Notes under the pieces: generated by a model | What the model was told of the DNA's origin: nothing | Databases searched by the model: none | Seen by the model: only the letters and a program-made list of their open reading frames with translations | Translations under genes and position numbers: made by a program | In this document: piece by piece, positions 18,579-27,245 of the stretch | Layout: every line of letters begins with the position of its first letter | How positions within the stretch are numbered: position 1 is the stretch's first letter | Source of the DNA: Deltaproteobacteria bacterium | GTDB lineage: Bacteria > Myxococcota_C > UBA6777 | Reading direction: 5' to 3' | Assembly (NCBI GenBank): GCA_002731275.1 | Contig: PCBK01000003.1 | Location: 1-64,000, forward strand | DNA: 64,000 nt

Positions 18579-19625
18579 TTACTTCTTCTTTTTCATCTTT
18601 TTCATCGCTTTTACGCGCGCAGCCTGGAATTTTGCCGCATATTCTTTGGCTTTTTTATCATATTTACGACGAAGGCGACGTTTACGACGCTTTTTCGCAT
18701 CGATGGAGAGCGCCTCGTAGGTCATCTTGATGTTCCCCAACACACTTGGTGAGTTGGGATCGATCTGCTCAGCCTTCTGCAGCCATGTCAGCGCTTTTGT
18801 GAAGTCTCTCACGCTGTTGGCGTAAATCATCGCGGTCTGGAAAGTGGGCAGCATCTTCTTGCCTTTGTCCTTCAGAGCGCCGCTGAGCGCAGAGGCAGCT
18901 TTGTAAGCCTTCAACGCTTCCGCCAATTCTTTCGCTGGGGCAGTAAACTTGGGTCCTTTGCCACGCTTCTTTGGTGGGTTCTTTTTGTCGAAGGTCTTGC
19001 GGGCCTTCATGATCAAGTTGGAGTAAATGTTCCCGATCCGAAAGTAGGCTTCCCAGTGGAGATTGGCGTTCTTCTCTTTTTTGTTGAGCGTGATCGTCGT
19101 GGTCTTGCTGGAGTTTTTGACTGCATCCTGAAGGAGTTTAGCGGCTTCTTTGAGGCCCGTGTAGTCCACAGGAGGCTTTTTGCTGAGGCGGTTCTTGATC
19201 AGACCGAGCATGAACAGGGCTTTGGCGTTCCCTTTGTCCATCTCAAGGAGCTTTTGCAGGTAATCACGTGCGCGCTTGAGTTGGCTTGAGAGTGAGAACT
19301 CGTAGGCGCTCGCGTACAAGGCTTGCTTGTAATACTCGGCAGCCTTGGGATCTTTCGGCATCAATTCGTACATCGTCTTGGCGTTTCCGTAGCACTGGAA
19401 GTTGTTGCGATACTGATCGCCACAGTACAAAGCGGTGATCGCCTTGAGCGCTTCTTTGTGCTTGGGTTTTTCCTTGAGGATGGTTTTGTACGTTTTGGCT
19501 GCCATCTCGTAGTCTTTGGCTTTGATGTAGTCTTGAGCCTTCTGCAGTTTGTTTTCACAACCCGTCAGAAGCACGAGCAAAAAGAGCGCTCCGAGTGATT
19601 GTGTCAGCGTGACATTCCATTTCAT
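18579..19625 (-). CDS. TPR-containing lipoprotein
   Basis: A 348-residue lipoprotein. The signal peptide ends in the lipobox LLTGC at about residue 24. Residues ~25-300 form helical TPR-like repeats (AQDYIKAKDYEMAAKTYKTI, AEYYKQALYASAYE, AMIYANSVRDFTKALTWLQK), which usually mediate protein-protein contacts in envelope complexes. The C-terminus is very basic (KKRRKRRLRRKY, ending MKKMKKKK), which is unusual for an exported protein and might bind anionic polymer. The ATG at 19625 has AAGGAGA eight bases upstream; the open frame reaches 19814, but that extension lacks a signal. A divergent promoter region lies upstream, with a possible TTGACG/TATAAA pair at 19710-19715 and 19689-19694 (spacing 15). 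Confidence 0.8.
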   Translation of the reverse strand: MKWNVTLTQSLGALFLLVLLTGCENKLQKAQDYIKAKDYEMAAKTYKTILKEKPKHKEALKAITALYCGDQYRNNFQCYGNAKTMYELMPKDPKAAEYYKQALYASAYEFSLSSQLKRARDYLQKLLEMDKGNAKALFMLGLIKNRLSKKPPVDYTGLKEAAKLLQDAVKNSSKTTTITLNKKEKNANLHWEAYFRIGNIYSNLIMKARKTFDKKNPPKKRGKGPKFTAPAKELAEALKAYKAASALSGALKDKGKKMLPTFQTAMIYANSVRDFTKALTWLQKAEQIDPNSPSVLGNIKMTYEALSIDAKKRRKRRLRRKYDKKAKEYAAKFQAARVKAMKKMKKKK

Positions 19626-20154
19626 ATTCAAGATCTCCTTTGTAAAACAGCAAAGATATCTGTCATCCATTTCCAGAATGTGTGTGTTTTTATAGGTATT
19701 TGATGGATTCGTCAACTCACCAAGCACGCTATAGCACACAGAAGGCAGCAAATGATCCCCAAAGAGTCCCGAATTTTGATGCATTTTTTTGCCCCCTCCA
19801 CGCCTCACACTCAAAAATTTTTCATGCAGGACATTTTTGTCATTCTTTCACATGCCCCATCACAAAAGCCAAAAGACAGCCCCAACCACATCATGACCAT
19901 GTACACCGAAACAAAAATCAGCGCTTACTCTCCACATCACACAGTTGGCACAGTGTGTGCTTAGGGGACCGGCCCGGTGACGCAATCACCCACAAAGAAT
20001 GTTGAGATGTATATCGTACGATCTCTGTTTTGTTGAGAGGTCGTTTTTGTTGCAGGCTGTAAGGCCTGAATCATCGAAGCGTTTGTACAAAAGACAAGCG
20101 CGATCGATGTTTTTTATGGCGGACCACAAGGTCCTATTTTTGGAGAAAAACACT
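19626..20154 (+). other. Divergent intergenic region with sigma-54-type promoter and leader
   Basis: This 529-base gap separates the leftward TPR gene from the rightward small-protein gene. I see no supported gene in it. It holds a near-consensus sigma-54 promoter (19945-19961) about 195 bases before the small-protein start, which leaves a transcribed leader of roughly 180 bases. The leader contains short complementary pieces (for example CAGGC/GCCTG at about 20054-20070) but I recognise no known riboswitch. A plausible housekeeping promoter for the leftward gene lies near 19690-19715. Confidence 0.5.
19945..19961 (+). promoter_or_regulatory. Sigma-54 (-24/-12) promoter for small protein and rSAM genes
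   Basis: TTGGCACAGTGTGTGCT carries GG at 19947-19948 and GC at 19959-19960, exactly the 10-base spacing of the -24/-12 elements. It matches TGGCAC-N5-TTGC(A/T) at all but one conserved base (GTGC in place of TTGC). The predicted transcript start is near 19972. It lies upstream of, and points toward, the gene at 20155. A sigma-54 activator is encoded elsewhere in this window (52584-54005), but nothing shows that it acts here. Confidence 0.6.
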
Positions 20155-20523
20155 ATGAATCAATGCCCACACTGCGAAGGTTTCATCACTGTAGAGATGA
20201 AAGAATGCCCCCACTGCGACACTTCACTTCCCTCCTCCTCTCCCTTCATGCAACGCATCAAACGCTTTGGCCTTGGACGCAGTATTGTTGCTGCGGCCGG
20301 CGGAAGCGCGTTCATGTTAACCTTGATGGCCTGCTATGGTGCTGCGCCACCATGTGACATGGTCGACAACGATAAAGACGGATACACCACGTGTAGCGAT
20401 GGGACCAACTACGCTGGCGGTGATTGTAAAGATGACGACGCCACGATCAACCCTGGTGCGGAAGACAAGGCCGGAGATGACATCGACCAAAACTGTGACG
20501 GGGTCGATGGTGTCGCGCAGTAA
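20155..20523 (+). CDS. Small zinc-ribbon/MopE-like protein, possible rSAM substrate
   Basis: A 122-residue protein in three parts. Residues 1-21 form a CxxC..CxxC zinc ribbon (Cys4, 7, 18, 21). Residues ~40-60 are a hydrophobic segment ending LTLMAC, where Cys60 sits in a lipobox-like context. Residues 61-122 are acidic and resemble MopE/metal-binding motifs: DNDKDGYTTC (71-80), GGDCKDDDATINPGAE (88-103) and DIDQNCDGVDG. If cleaved before Cys60, the ribbon part would be a leader and a 63-residue acidic core would be released to the envelope. GGAG nine bases before the ATG sets the start. A radical SAM/SPASM gene follows after 86 bases, so it may be that enzyme's substrate; this is inference. 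Confidence 0.8.
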   Translation: MNQCPHCEGFITVEMKECPHCDTSLPSSSPFMQRIKRFGLGRSIVAAAGGSAFMLTLMACYGAAPPCDMVDNDKDGYTTCSDGTNYAGGDCKDDDATINPGAEDKAGDDIDQNCDGVDGVAQ

Positions 20524-20544
20524 GTCCAAACCATAACGCTCTAC

Positions 20545-20576
20545 AGTGACATCCCATCGCACGATGGGATGTCACT
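20545..20576 (+). terminator. 15-bp stem hairpin between small protein and rSAM genes
   Basis: AGTGACATCCCATC (from 20545) and its perfect complement GATGGGATGTCACT (to 20576) form a 15-bp stem around a four-base loop GCAC, extended by one more pair outside (C20544-G20577). It lies 21 bases after the stop codon at 20523. No T-run follows (GCTCTTCGACTC), so it is more likely an attenuator or 3'-end stabiliser than a full terminator. It could let the small protein be made in excess over the downstream enzyme. Confidence 0.75.
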
Positions 20577-20609
20577 GCTCTTCGACTCTCTTTGCAAAGG
20601 TGTCCCGTC

Positions 20610-21947
20610 ATGAGTACACGCCGCGTATCCGTAGCCTCCTCCTATCACCCCCGTTATGTCGTCTGGGAATTGACCTTGCGCTGTGATCAATCTTGCAATC
20701 ACTGTGGTTCACGTGCAGGCGACGCGAGAGACACAGAGTTGTCACTCGAAGAAGCCCTTGGTGTCGTGCAAGAGCTCAAAGAGATGCAGACCAAAGATGT
20801 CGTCCTGATCGGCGGTGAAGCCTATCTTCACCCAGGTTTCCTGGAGATCGTCAAGGCGCTCAAAGCGTCCGGGATTCGCCCTATGATGACCACTGGAGGT
20901 GTGGGGATCACCGAAGAATTGGCGCAATCGATGAAAGACGCAGGGATGGCGCAGGTCTCAGTCAGTGTAGACGGTCTGGAGCGCTCTCATGACCTGATTC
21001 GCGGAAAGAAAGGTAGCTTTCAAGCCGCGCTACGTGCCCTCGACGCGATGAGGGCTGTTGGACTCCCAACAGGTGCAAACACCAACATCAACCGGGTGAA
21101 TCGCGATGATCTCGACGCGCTCTTTGCCTTGCTCAAAGACAAAGGGATCAACGCCTGGCAAGTCCAGATCACTGTCCCACTCGGACGTGCCGCAGATCGC
21201 CCTCAAATGCTGCTTCAACCATACGACCTCATGGAGCTGATGCCCAAAGTCGCAGCGCTTAAACGCAGCGCTTATACACAAGGTATCACAGTCATGCCTG
21301 GCAATAATTACGGTTACTTTGGTCCCGAAGAGGGCTTGATGCGTTCACTTCATGAAGGTGGAAACGACCACTGGCATGGATGTATGGCTGGACGATTTGT
21401 GATGGGGATCGAGTCTGACGGCGCAGTCAAAGGTTGTCCTTCCCTGCAAACCAAAGACTACGTCGGCGGGAAGCTCGGTGAACAACCTCTACGAGAGATC
21501 TGGGAGACATCCCCACAAGTCGGCTTCACACGAACGCGCACAAAAGAAGATTTGTGGGGTTTTTGTCGCACATGCCCGTTCGCAGAGACCTGCATGGCAG
21601 GCTGTAGCTTTACAGCGCACGCACTCTTTGGCCGGACAGGCAACAACCCATACTGCCACTTTCGCGCACGTACACTCGCCAAACAGGGCAAACGCGAACG
21701 ACTCATCGCCAAAGAGATGGCCAGCGGAGACCCTTTTGATCACGGACTGTTCGAGATCGTCGTCGAAGACATCGACGCGACCGAGCCAGCCTTTACACAG
21801 CACTTCTCTGCCGAGACACGGTTTGGTGTTCACGTAAAAGAGTACCCGGAGACACCAGAAGGCAAACACAAACGCCTCGCCCAACTCGTCCGAAAGCTGG
21901 CCAAGCAGCGCAAGACCCCCTGCTCATCCTGTCCCAGCCAGATGTAA
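20610..21947 (+). CDS. Radical SAM/SPASM domain protein
   Basis: A 445-residue enzyme. The radical SAM cluster motif is CDQSCNHC (Cys25, 29, 32), binding the [4Fe-4S] centre that cleaves S-adenosylmethionine. GGE (68-70) and later strands fit the TIM-barrel. A C-terminal SPASM region has Cys258, Cys276, Cys319, 322, 328, 332 and 349, enough for auxiliary clusters, as in maturases of ribosomally made peptides (PqqE, AlbA type) and anaerobic sulfatase-maturing enzymes. The last ~95 residues end with CSSCPSQ. The ATG at 20610 has AAAGG nine bases upstream. No sulfatase is nearby; the small protein at 20155 is the obvious candidate substrate. Confidence 0.9.
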   Translation: MSTRRVSVASSYHPRYVVWELTLRCDQSCNHCGSRAGDARDTELSLEEALGVVQELKEMQTKDVVLIGGEAYLHPGFLEIVKALKASGIRPMMTTGGVGITEELAQSMKDAGMAQVSVSVDGLERSHDLIRGKKGSFQAALRALDAMRAVGLPTGANTNINRVNRDDLDALFALLKDKGINAWQVQITVPLGRAADRPQMLLQPYDLMELMPKVAALKRSAYTQGITVMPGNNYGYFGPEEGLMRSLHEGGNDHWHGCMAGRFVMGIESDGAVKGCPSLQTKDYVGGKLGEQPLREIWETSPQVGFTRTRTKEDLWGFCRTCPFAETCMAGCSFTAHALFGRTGNNPYCHFRARTLAKQGKRERLIAKEMASGDPFDHGLFEIVVEDIDATEPAFTQHFSAETRFGVHVKEYPETPEGKHKRLAQLVRKLAKQRKTPCSSCPSQM

Positions 21948-21962
21948 GGCGTCGGGCTTCAT

Positions 21963-23426
21963 TTATCCCATCGTCTTCTCAAGCGCTGGCATCCCAACAG
22001 GCGTCAACAAGGCTTCGAGCTCTTTGGCGGCGTGAAGCAAAAACAGATCGTGAAAACGTGGCGCTTGTAATTGCAACCCAATGGGCAAACCATCACGCCC
22101 CATACCACAAGGGATCGCGAGCGCAGCGTGTCCAGTCAAAGAGGTCACACAATTCCAGACACCTGTCACATCACTATAAGGAACCTTTTGTCCATCGACT
22201 TCGAGGGACGCACCAGTGCGACAATGAGGAAACGCGGTCCTTCCAGCGACAGGCATCAACCACAGATCATATGTATCAAAGAAGCTATCGAGCTGTTCGA
22301 GGATACCATCAAGTGTATGTTGCGCGAGAAAATATCGAAAGCGATTATTTGTCGTCCCCCGACCAACGTACTTTGCGTACGTACTCGCACCAAACATCCA
22401 ACGCAAGATCGCAAAACGCATCAACAGTCCTCCCATCCACCCTCTTCCAATCCAGGGCGCGAGTTGTTTTAGTTCGAATCCATGAACATCCCCCCAACAC
22501 TGAAAAGCTTCCTCAAAAGAGTACGACGGACTGGCCTCAATGACCTCGGCCCCAGCTTTACGCAGTGTCTCGACGACCTGAAGACAGACATCTTTTGTAT
22601 CTAGAGAGAGAGGGTAACCAATATCCATCGTATAAGCGATTTTCAGCGTAGAGAGTGGACGCTGCTTCCCCAACCCCATCGCAAACTGCGATGTATCGCG
22701 ACGTGGATCGAGCAAGACCTCACGCATTAAAAAATCAATATCTTCGACATGACGGGCATGTGGACCAACTGAAACAAAATGCCTCATCGCATGGCATCCG
22801 CCAGGCATATTGGCGTGCCCTTTGGAGGATAACAATCCAAAACTCGGTCGCAGGCCATACACACCGCAAAAGTGAGACGGCACCCGGATCGAGCCCGCCA
22901 CATCACTCCCGATCCCCACAGGCGTCAATCCTGCGGCGACTGCGGCAGCAGCCCCACCAGAGCTGCCTCCTGGTGTGCACGTTGGGTCCCAAGGGTTACA
23001 GGTTCGACCATATACGAGGTTGTTTGTCTGCCAATCATACGAAGATGTCGGCAAATTAGTCTTCCCCCAGATATTCGCCCCGGCTTGTTTGAGTTGCCGC
23101 ACCAACACAGCGTCCTGTGACGCCACGTTGTTGCGAAGCCATGGTAAACCGATCGTCGTCTTCATCCCTTTGACATCAAAGGCCTCTTTAACAGTCATCG
23201 GGATACCGTGAAGAGGCCCCCAGTCTTCCCCCTGCGCCCATGCTTTGTCAGCCTGATCAGCCAATTGGCGCGCACCTTCGACATCGGAGACGACGATCGC
23301 GTTGAGAACCGAATGATAAGTTTCGAAGCGCGACAGGTGCGCTTCTAGCAGCTCACGAGCGCTTACATTTTTTGCTCGAAACGCATCCACCATTTTTCGT
23401 AATGACCACGATGTCAAATCATCCAT
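21963..23426 (-). CDS. Amidase (amidase-signature family)
   Basis: Hydrolyses amide bonds; a 487-residue cytoplasmic protein. The Ser-cisSer-Lys apparatus is visible: TVKEAFD holds the catalytic Lys (about residue 79) and the Gly/Ser signature GGSSGGAAAAVAAG with GSDVAGSIRVP holds both serines (about 155-180). Length and layout are like fatty-acid-amide-hydrolase-type and generic amidases rather than GatA, and no GatB or GatC is near. The ATG at 23426 has AAGGAG five bases upstream; longer in-frame reading to 23594 lacks this. It converges with the rSAM gene, 15 bases apart. The substrate cannot be told. Confidence 0.92.
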   Translation of the reverse strand: MDDLTSWSLRKMVDAFRAKNVSARELLEAHLSRFETYHSVLNAIVVSDVEGARQLADQADKAWAQGEDWGPLHGIPMTVKEAFDVKGMKTTIGLPWLRNNVASQDAVLVRQLKQAGANIWGKTNLPTSSYDWQTNNLVYGRTCNPWDPTCTPGGSSGGAAAAVAAGLTPVGIGSDVAGSIRVPSHFCGVYGLRPSFGLLSSKGHANMPGGCHAMRHFVSVGPHARHVEDIDFLMREVLLDPRRDTSQFAMGLGKQRPLSTLKIAYTMDIGYPLSLDTKDVCLQVVETLRKAGAEVIEASPSYSFEEAFQCWGDVHGFELKQLAPWIGRGWMGGLLMRFAILRWMFGASTYAKYVGRGTTNNRFRYFLAQHTLDGILEQLDSFFDTYDLWLMPVAGRTAFPHCRTGASLEVDGQKVPYSDVTGVWNCVTSLTGHAALAIPCGMGRDGLPIGLQLQAPRFHDLFLLHAAKELEALLTPVGMPALEKTMG

Positions 23427-23905
23427 CTCAGCTCCTTGCGGTGTCTTAACCATTGCCTTGGAATACAAACCGATCCTCTGTGTTGTTCTATTTTGCATCT
23501 CCCAAAAATCCAGACAAGCAGCCAAACGCTCTGTAGCGTGTATCGCGCTCCAAATGAGCGCCAAAGTCCATCTCCCCTCAGGGACAGACATCATCCATTC
23601 TCGCTAGAGCCTGAAGCGAAAAAAGACCACACACACACTCCACCAGCCCTCAAAGACAACTCCTTCCTCTTTTTTTTCAATTCAAAATCAAAGCATTACA
23701 AACTTTTTTCACATTTTTTTGTTTTGCGTGGTGCGATCTTGGTTGGGGCTACGATTTACCTGTCAGAACGTTTCACAAAACGCTTCAGTCCTGCTCGCTT
23801 CTGAGTGGGATTCTAATATGCATTCACTGCGACGATGCTGGCTTTACCCCTGATGGGTACTCGTGCGCGTGTGATATGGACCAACTGATTTGGAGCATGA
23901 AAATC
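23427..23905 (+). other. Divergent gene-free stretch, AT-rich
   Basis: This stretch of 479 bases lies between the leftward amidase and the rightward lipoprotein. No supported gene, tRNA or repeat was seen. Bases ~23665-23735 are strongly T-rich (runs of T8 and T7), which could bend DNA or serve as promoter upstream elements. No clear -35/-10 pair could be chosen. Confidence 0.5.
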
Positions 23906-24787
23906 ATGAAAAAAACGAAAGTCACCCTTCTCACTTCCGCCCTTTTGATGGTCTTCTCGATGACAGGTTGCACAGCCCTGAAGAAGATGTTTGTCAAGAA
24001 AAAGAGCAGCTACCAGCTGAGAAAAGAACGCCAAGCCAAAGCAGCGAAAGCAGGTACTGAAGCCCTCGCGAAATTGAAATCCGGCAAAGCGAGCTGCGAA
24101 GACATCATCAAGCTCGCCAAGATGGCGAACAAAGCGCCCAGTAAAAGAGGCGGGTATGTAGAGAAATATGGCATCATCGCAAGTGAAGCGGCTCGCTGCA
24201 AAAAATGGGACTATGTCTTCCGTCACACAGCCCGCATCAACTACCGCCCCTTCACCAAAGTCATGAAGTACGTCGAAGCCAAAGGGTACGACACACACAC
24301 GGCTTATGACAAATGGCTCAACGGACAAAAACACCCCTACTACAACGTAGGATATGGAAACTACTCCTTGACCTCCATTCGTGGATGGTTGCAAAAGAGC
24401 TCCAAAAAGAAATCCCACTGCAAAGCGTTCGCATCTGCCGCTCAACGTACATACGAATCCGTCGAAGCGGACGGAAAAATGGGCCGCGTCGCAGCGCAAT
24501 ACAACAGAAAGTGGAACCGCTACTACCGCTCCGGTTTTGTCGGATACCTCTACGTCGCAGACTGCCAAGAGCACATCAAACTTGTGCGCAAAATGCTCAC
24601 TGGAAACAACTGGAAAGATCGCAGCCAAGCATGTGACATCATGGCCAAATGGGGCAAAAAGTCCGACCTGAGAAGGCTCCGCACCATCGCTTCAACAGAT
24701 GCTTACTCCTACTTCCGCCGTCGTAACCGCATCTTCCCCGTACGTGACATGTGCCGCAAAGCAGCTGGTCGCGTCTCCATGCGATAA
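23906..24787 (+). CDS. Uncharacterised basic lipoprotein
   Basis: A 293-residue lipoprotein with signal peptide and lipobox SMTGC (Cys at about residue 22), followed by a Lys-rich stretch (ALKKMFVKKKSSYQLRKERQ). I do not recognise the family. The rest is helical and basic with scattered Cys and Tyr/Trp. The last ~80 residues (LVRKMLTGNNWKDRSQACDI ... DLRRLRTIAS) look like HEAT-type helical repeats. The ATG at 23906 has GGAG ten bases before it; an ATG at 23897 is too close to that site. It converges with the beta-helix protein gene, 30 bases between stops. Confidence 0.75.
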   Translation: MKKTKVTLLTSALLMVFSMTGCTALKKMFVKKKSSYQLRKERQAKAAKAGTEALAKLKSGKASCEDIIKLAKMANKAPSKRGGYVEKYGIIASEAARCKKWDYVFRHTARINYRPFTKVMKYVEAKGYDTHTAYDKWLNGQKHPYYNVGYGNYSLTSIRGWLQKSSKKKSHCKAFASAAQRTYESVEADGKMGRVAAQYNRKWNRYYRSGFVGYLYVADCQEHIKLVRKMLTGNNWKDRSQACDIMAKWGKKSDLRRLRTIASTDAYSYFRRRNRIFPVRDMCRKAAGRVSMR

Positions 24788-24817
24788 CACTCCCCTAACA
24801 CTCCCCAGCTTCCCCTT

Positions 24818-26482
24818 CTAAGACCGCTCTTTCTGACGTGGCACAAAGATCACAAACAACAACACACACAACACAATCGACACAGGTGTACCACCACTCT
24901 GACAACCACACCCCTCCCCTTGTCGCTCCATCTTATCCGAAAGTGTCGATCTCTCAGGAATGTCAGTTGTAGGCTTCTCTTCCTTCAGTTGTGTCGTCTC
25001 TTCGACCGATTCTTGGAGCGTTTCGCTTGGACCAATGGGTTCAGACTTCGGCTCAACAACCTTCTCAGAAGAAACAGGCTCTTTTGGCTCTGGCTCTTTC
25101 ACTGATTCAGCGGGAGCAGGTTCTTGTGTGTCTGGTTCTGTGACAGGCTCTGGAAGCGGCTCATTTGTCGGCTGCTCTGTTGGTTGGGGGTTGGTTTGAG
25201 GTGCTGGTTTAAAGCCAAACTTGATCGCCCAGTTGGGCTTCGCACCATCACGCTCATACGCCCCGACATCAGGCTTCGTTCCACGAACGCGACCTTCAAA
25301 GTCATCTTGTGTTGCGTACTTCGCGAGCGCCGCATCGAGCAACTTCGAGCCCGCAGGTGGATAGAAGACATTCTTCGCAGGATCGCCTAGATCGGCCTTG
25401 TCCGATTGTCCCTTGATCGTCCCTTTGTTGTAATTGCTGCTCCCAAGGATCACATTGTTAAAGAACTGCGCGGCAGGTGCACCACCATTGATATTCAGAG
25501 CCTGCCCACCAGCACAATAAAACGCATTGTTTGCCACGAGCTGGTCTTTCTGTCCGCTCCAATTGTTGGTCTTTAGGCAGGCGCTCTTGGCCTTGTAAAT
25601 GGTGTTGTGCAAGATCTTGACGGAGTGAGGATTGAAACCCTGACTCGCTTTCGAATGAATTCCATACACCCCTGCATTGACGATAATGTTGTTGCGAACA
25701 ATCACCTGACCGACGACTTGAATTCCATTATCCACTGTCTTGTAGATAAAATTGCGCTCAATGATGTTCTCAGTCCGCCCTGCAGCCTCCTGGAAACCGT
25801 AGAGTGTAATCGCTGGATACTTTGCGTTGACAATCACGTTGTCTCGAACAACATTCCCCCACGACCCCGTCTTCAACTCGATCCCATCACCTTGCGAACC
25901 ACCGAGGTCGTGGATGTAATTGCCCTCGATAATCGAGCGACTCATCACACACGCAGCGTTATTGCAGCCAAGATACATTCCTTCACCGTGTCCTGCTGTA
26001 TCGAAGATCTCATTGCCTCGAAGTGTCACCACATCACAACGACTCGTCGAGGCATTACACGAGATCCCAACACTCGCGGTCTTGTGGATCTTCATGTCCT
26101 CGATGACCGCGTGATCAACTTTGTACAGACGCAATCCGTGGCTCCCATTGGTGATCTCAAAACCACGAAATGTAAAGTGTGAACCGTTGATGTTGATGAC
26201 GTTCTGGTTGGTCTGCCCTCGAATGATCGGCCGCTCGCCAGCCGCAGCCTCGATCACAATCGGCTGCTGCGCCGTCCCATCCCACTGGACCGTGTAAAAA
26301 CCGGGCGTTTGGTACGTCCCCTTATGGACGATGACTTTGTCACCGGCCTTCACCTTCTTGAGCACATCGAAGAGCTTATCAGCAGGGCTCTTGATCGTGT
26401 ATGTCTTCGCCGATACGTACGACGGTAGACAAAACATCAAGAGCAGACAAAACAACAACACACACTTCCTCGGGTATGACAT
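24818..26482 (-). CDS. Parallel beta-helix surface protein with MYXO-CTERM-like tail
   Basis: A 554-residue secreted protein. The signal peptide ends SYVSAK (about 25). Residues ~30-390 form a right-handed parallel beta-helix of the pectate-lyase/NosD type, with repeated N.I..N.I and GI.L/GIQV motifs, a fold often used by polysaccharide lyases. A Pro/Glu/Thr-rich linker (~400-510) follows. The end has GCGCQSGG, a hydrophobic span (VSIVLCVLLFVIFV) and the basic RQKERS, which is the layout of the MYXO-CTERM sorting signal, so surface anchoring after processing is likely. AAGGAG five bases before the ATG at 26482 sets the start. The enzymatic substrate, if any, is unknown. Confidence 0.85.
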   Translation of the reverse strand: MSYPRKCVLLFCLLLMFCLPSYVSAKTYTIKSPADKLFDVLKKVKAGDKVIVHKGTYQTPGFYTVQWDGTAQQPIVIEAAAGERPIIRGQTNQNVININGSHFTFRGFEITNGSHGLRLYKVDHAVIEDMKIHKTASVGISCNASTSRCDVVTLRGNEIFDTAGHGEGMYLGCNNAACVMSRSIIEGNYIHDLGGSQGDGIELKTGSWGNVVRDNVIVNAKYPAITLYGFQEAAGRTENIIERNFIYKTVDNGIQVVGQVIVRNNIIVNAGVYGIHSKASQGFNPHSVKILHNTIYKAKSACLKTNNWSGQKDQLVANNAFYCAGGQALNINGGAPAAQFFNNVILGSSNYNKGTIKGQSDKADLGDPAKNVFYPPAGSKLLDAALAKYATQDDFEGRVRGTKPDVGAYERDGAKPNWAIKFGFKPAPQTNPQPTEQPTNEPLPEPVTEPDTQEPAPAESVKEPEPKEPVSSEKVVEPKSEPIGPSETLQESVEETTQLKEEKPTTDIPERSTLSDKMERQGEGCGCQSGGTPVSIVLCVLLFVIFVPRQKERS

Positions 26483-26538
26483 GAGAACTCCTTTTCTCGC
26501 ATTGGGGTAAACAACAAAGCCTTGGAGCGGCCTTGGCG

Positions 26539-27243
26539 TTATGGGACAAAGATAAGGATGGGGATATACACGATCACGAACAAAATGCCACCTAATCCGA
26601 GCGCTCCAAGTAGGTAAAGAGGCCACGGGCCGAGATAATCGAGCGCTGTTGGACCCGGCGGTTTTCGGTGCGTGTAGATATAATTGGCACCGAGTAACCA
26701 GTTGAGCAGGCCAACAAATGGGACATATGCGAGGACCGCGAGGTATGTGTTCACGATCCCCCACCAACGCGGATACAGTTGAAACACGACGGTCATGTAA
26801 ATGACAAAGACGACGAGGCCACCGTGGACAATCCAATACTTCAAGAAGGAAATGTGTGGAAATGCGTTTGGACTGTCCGGCGTGATGATCGCCTGAAAGG
26901 TTCCTCCAAGCGCGAGAAAGTAGTAGATCTCATGGGTTGTCAGGTTGGGTGTCCACATCACCAGCGGAAGCACAAGGGCCATCATATTGCAGATATCAAG
27001 CGGCAAATCGGTGATCGTATCAAGTGTCCGACTGTTCCATCGCATCGCCGTCCAAACGACGATAGACAAGGACATACAACACGCCATAACGCGCGCCAAC
27101 AACAATCGGTATTCAAGCGATAACTGTAAGCCAATCATCGGCAGTGCGACGCTCAAGACGACGATCCCAACCATCACCACCCAATGCTGTACACCAAATG
27201 CCTCAAACGCGTTGTTTTCGTCGACAAGTGCCCGATACAACAT
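26539..27243 (-). CDS. TIGR02206/YwaF-like membrane protein
   Basis: A 234-residue integral membrane protein with six to seven spans. The pattern FGVQHWVVM near the start, LPLDICNMMALVLPLVM in the middle, PNAFPHISFLKYWIVHGGLV and the GANYIYTHRKPPGPT loop near the end fits the YwaF family of unknown function. The ATG at 27243 follows the stop of the monooxygenase gene by two bases and has GGAG seven bases upstream; GTG at 27249 is a possible alternative. It is therefore the second gene of an operon with the EthA-like enzyme, which suggests a link to lipid or ketone metabolism, but no function is known. Confidence 0.85.
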   Translation of the reverse strand: MLYRALVDENNAFEAFGVQHWVVMVGIVVLSVALPMIGLQLSLEYRLLLARVMACCMSLSIVVWTAMRWNSRTLDTITDLPLDICNMMALVLPLVMWTPNLTTHEIYYFLALGGTFQAIITPDSPNAFPHISFLKYWIVHGGLVVFVIYMTVVFQLYPRWWGIVNTYLAVLAYVPFVGLLNWLLGANYIYTHRKPPGPTALDYLGPWPLYLLGALGLGGILFVIVYIPILIFVP

Positions 27244-27245
27244 CC

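Noticed and set aside
19940-20154. Cyclic-di-GMP or other known riboswitch in the small-protein leader
   Set aside because: A GACGCAA word is present but the flanking conserved parts of GEMM-type riboswitches are not.
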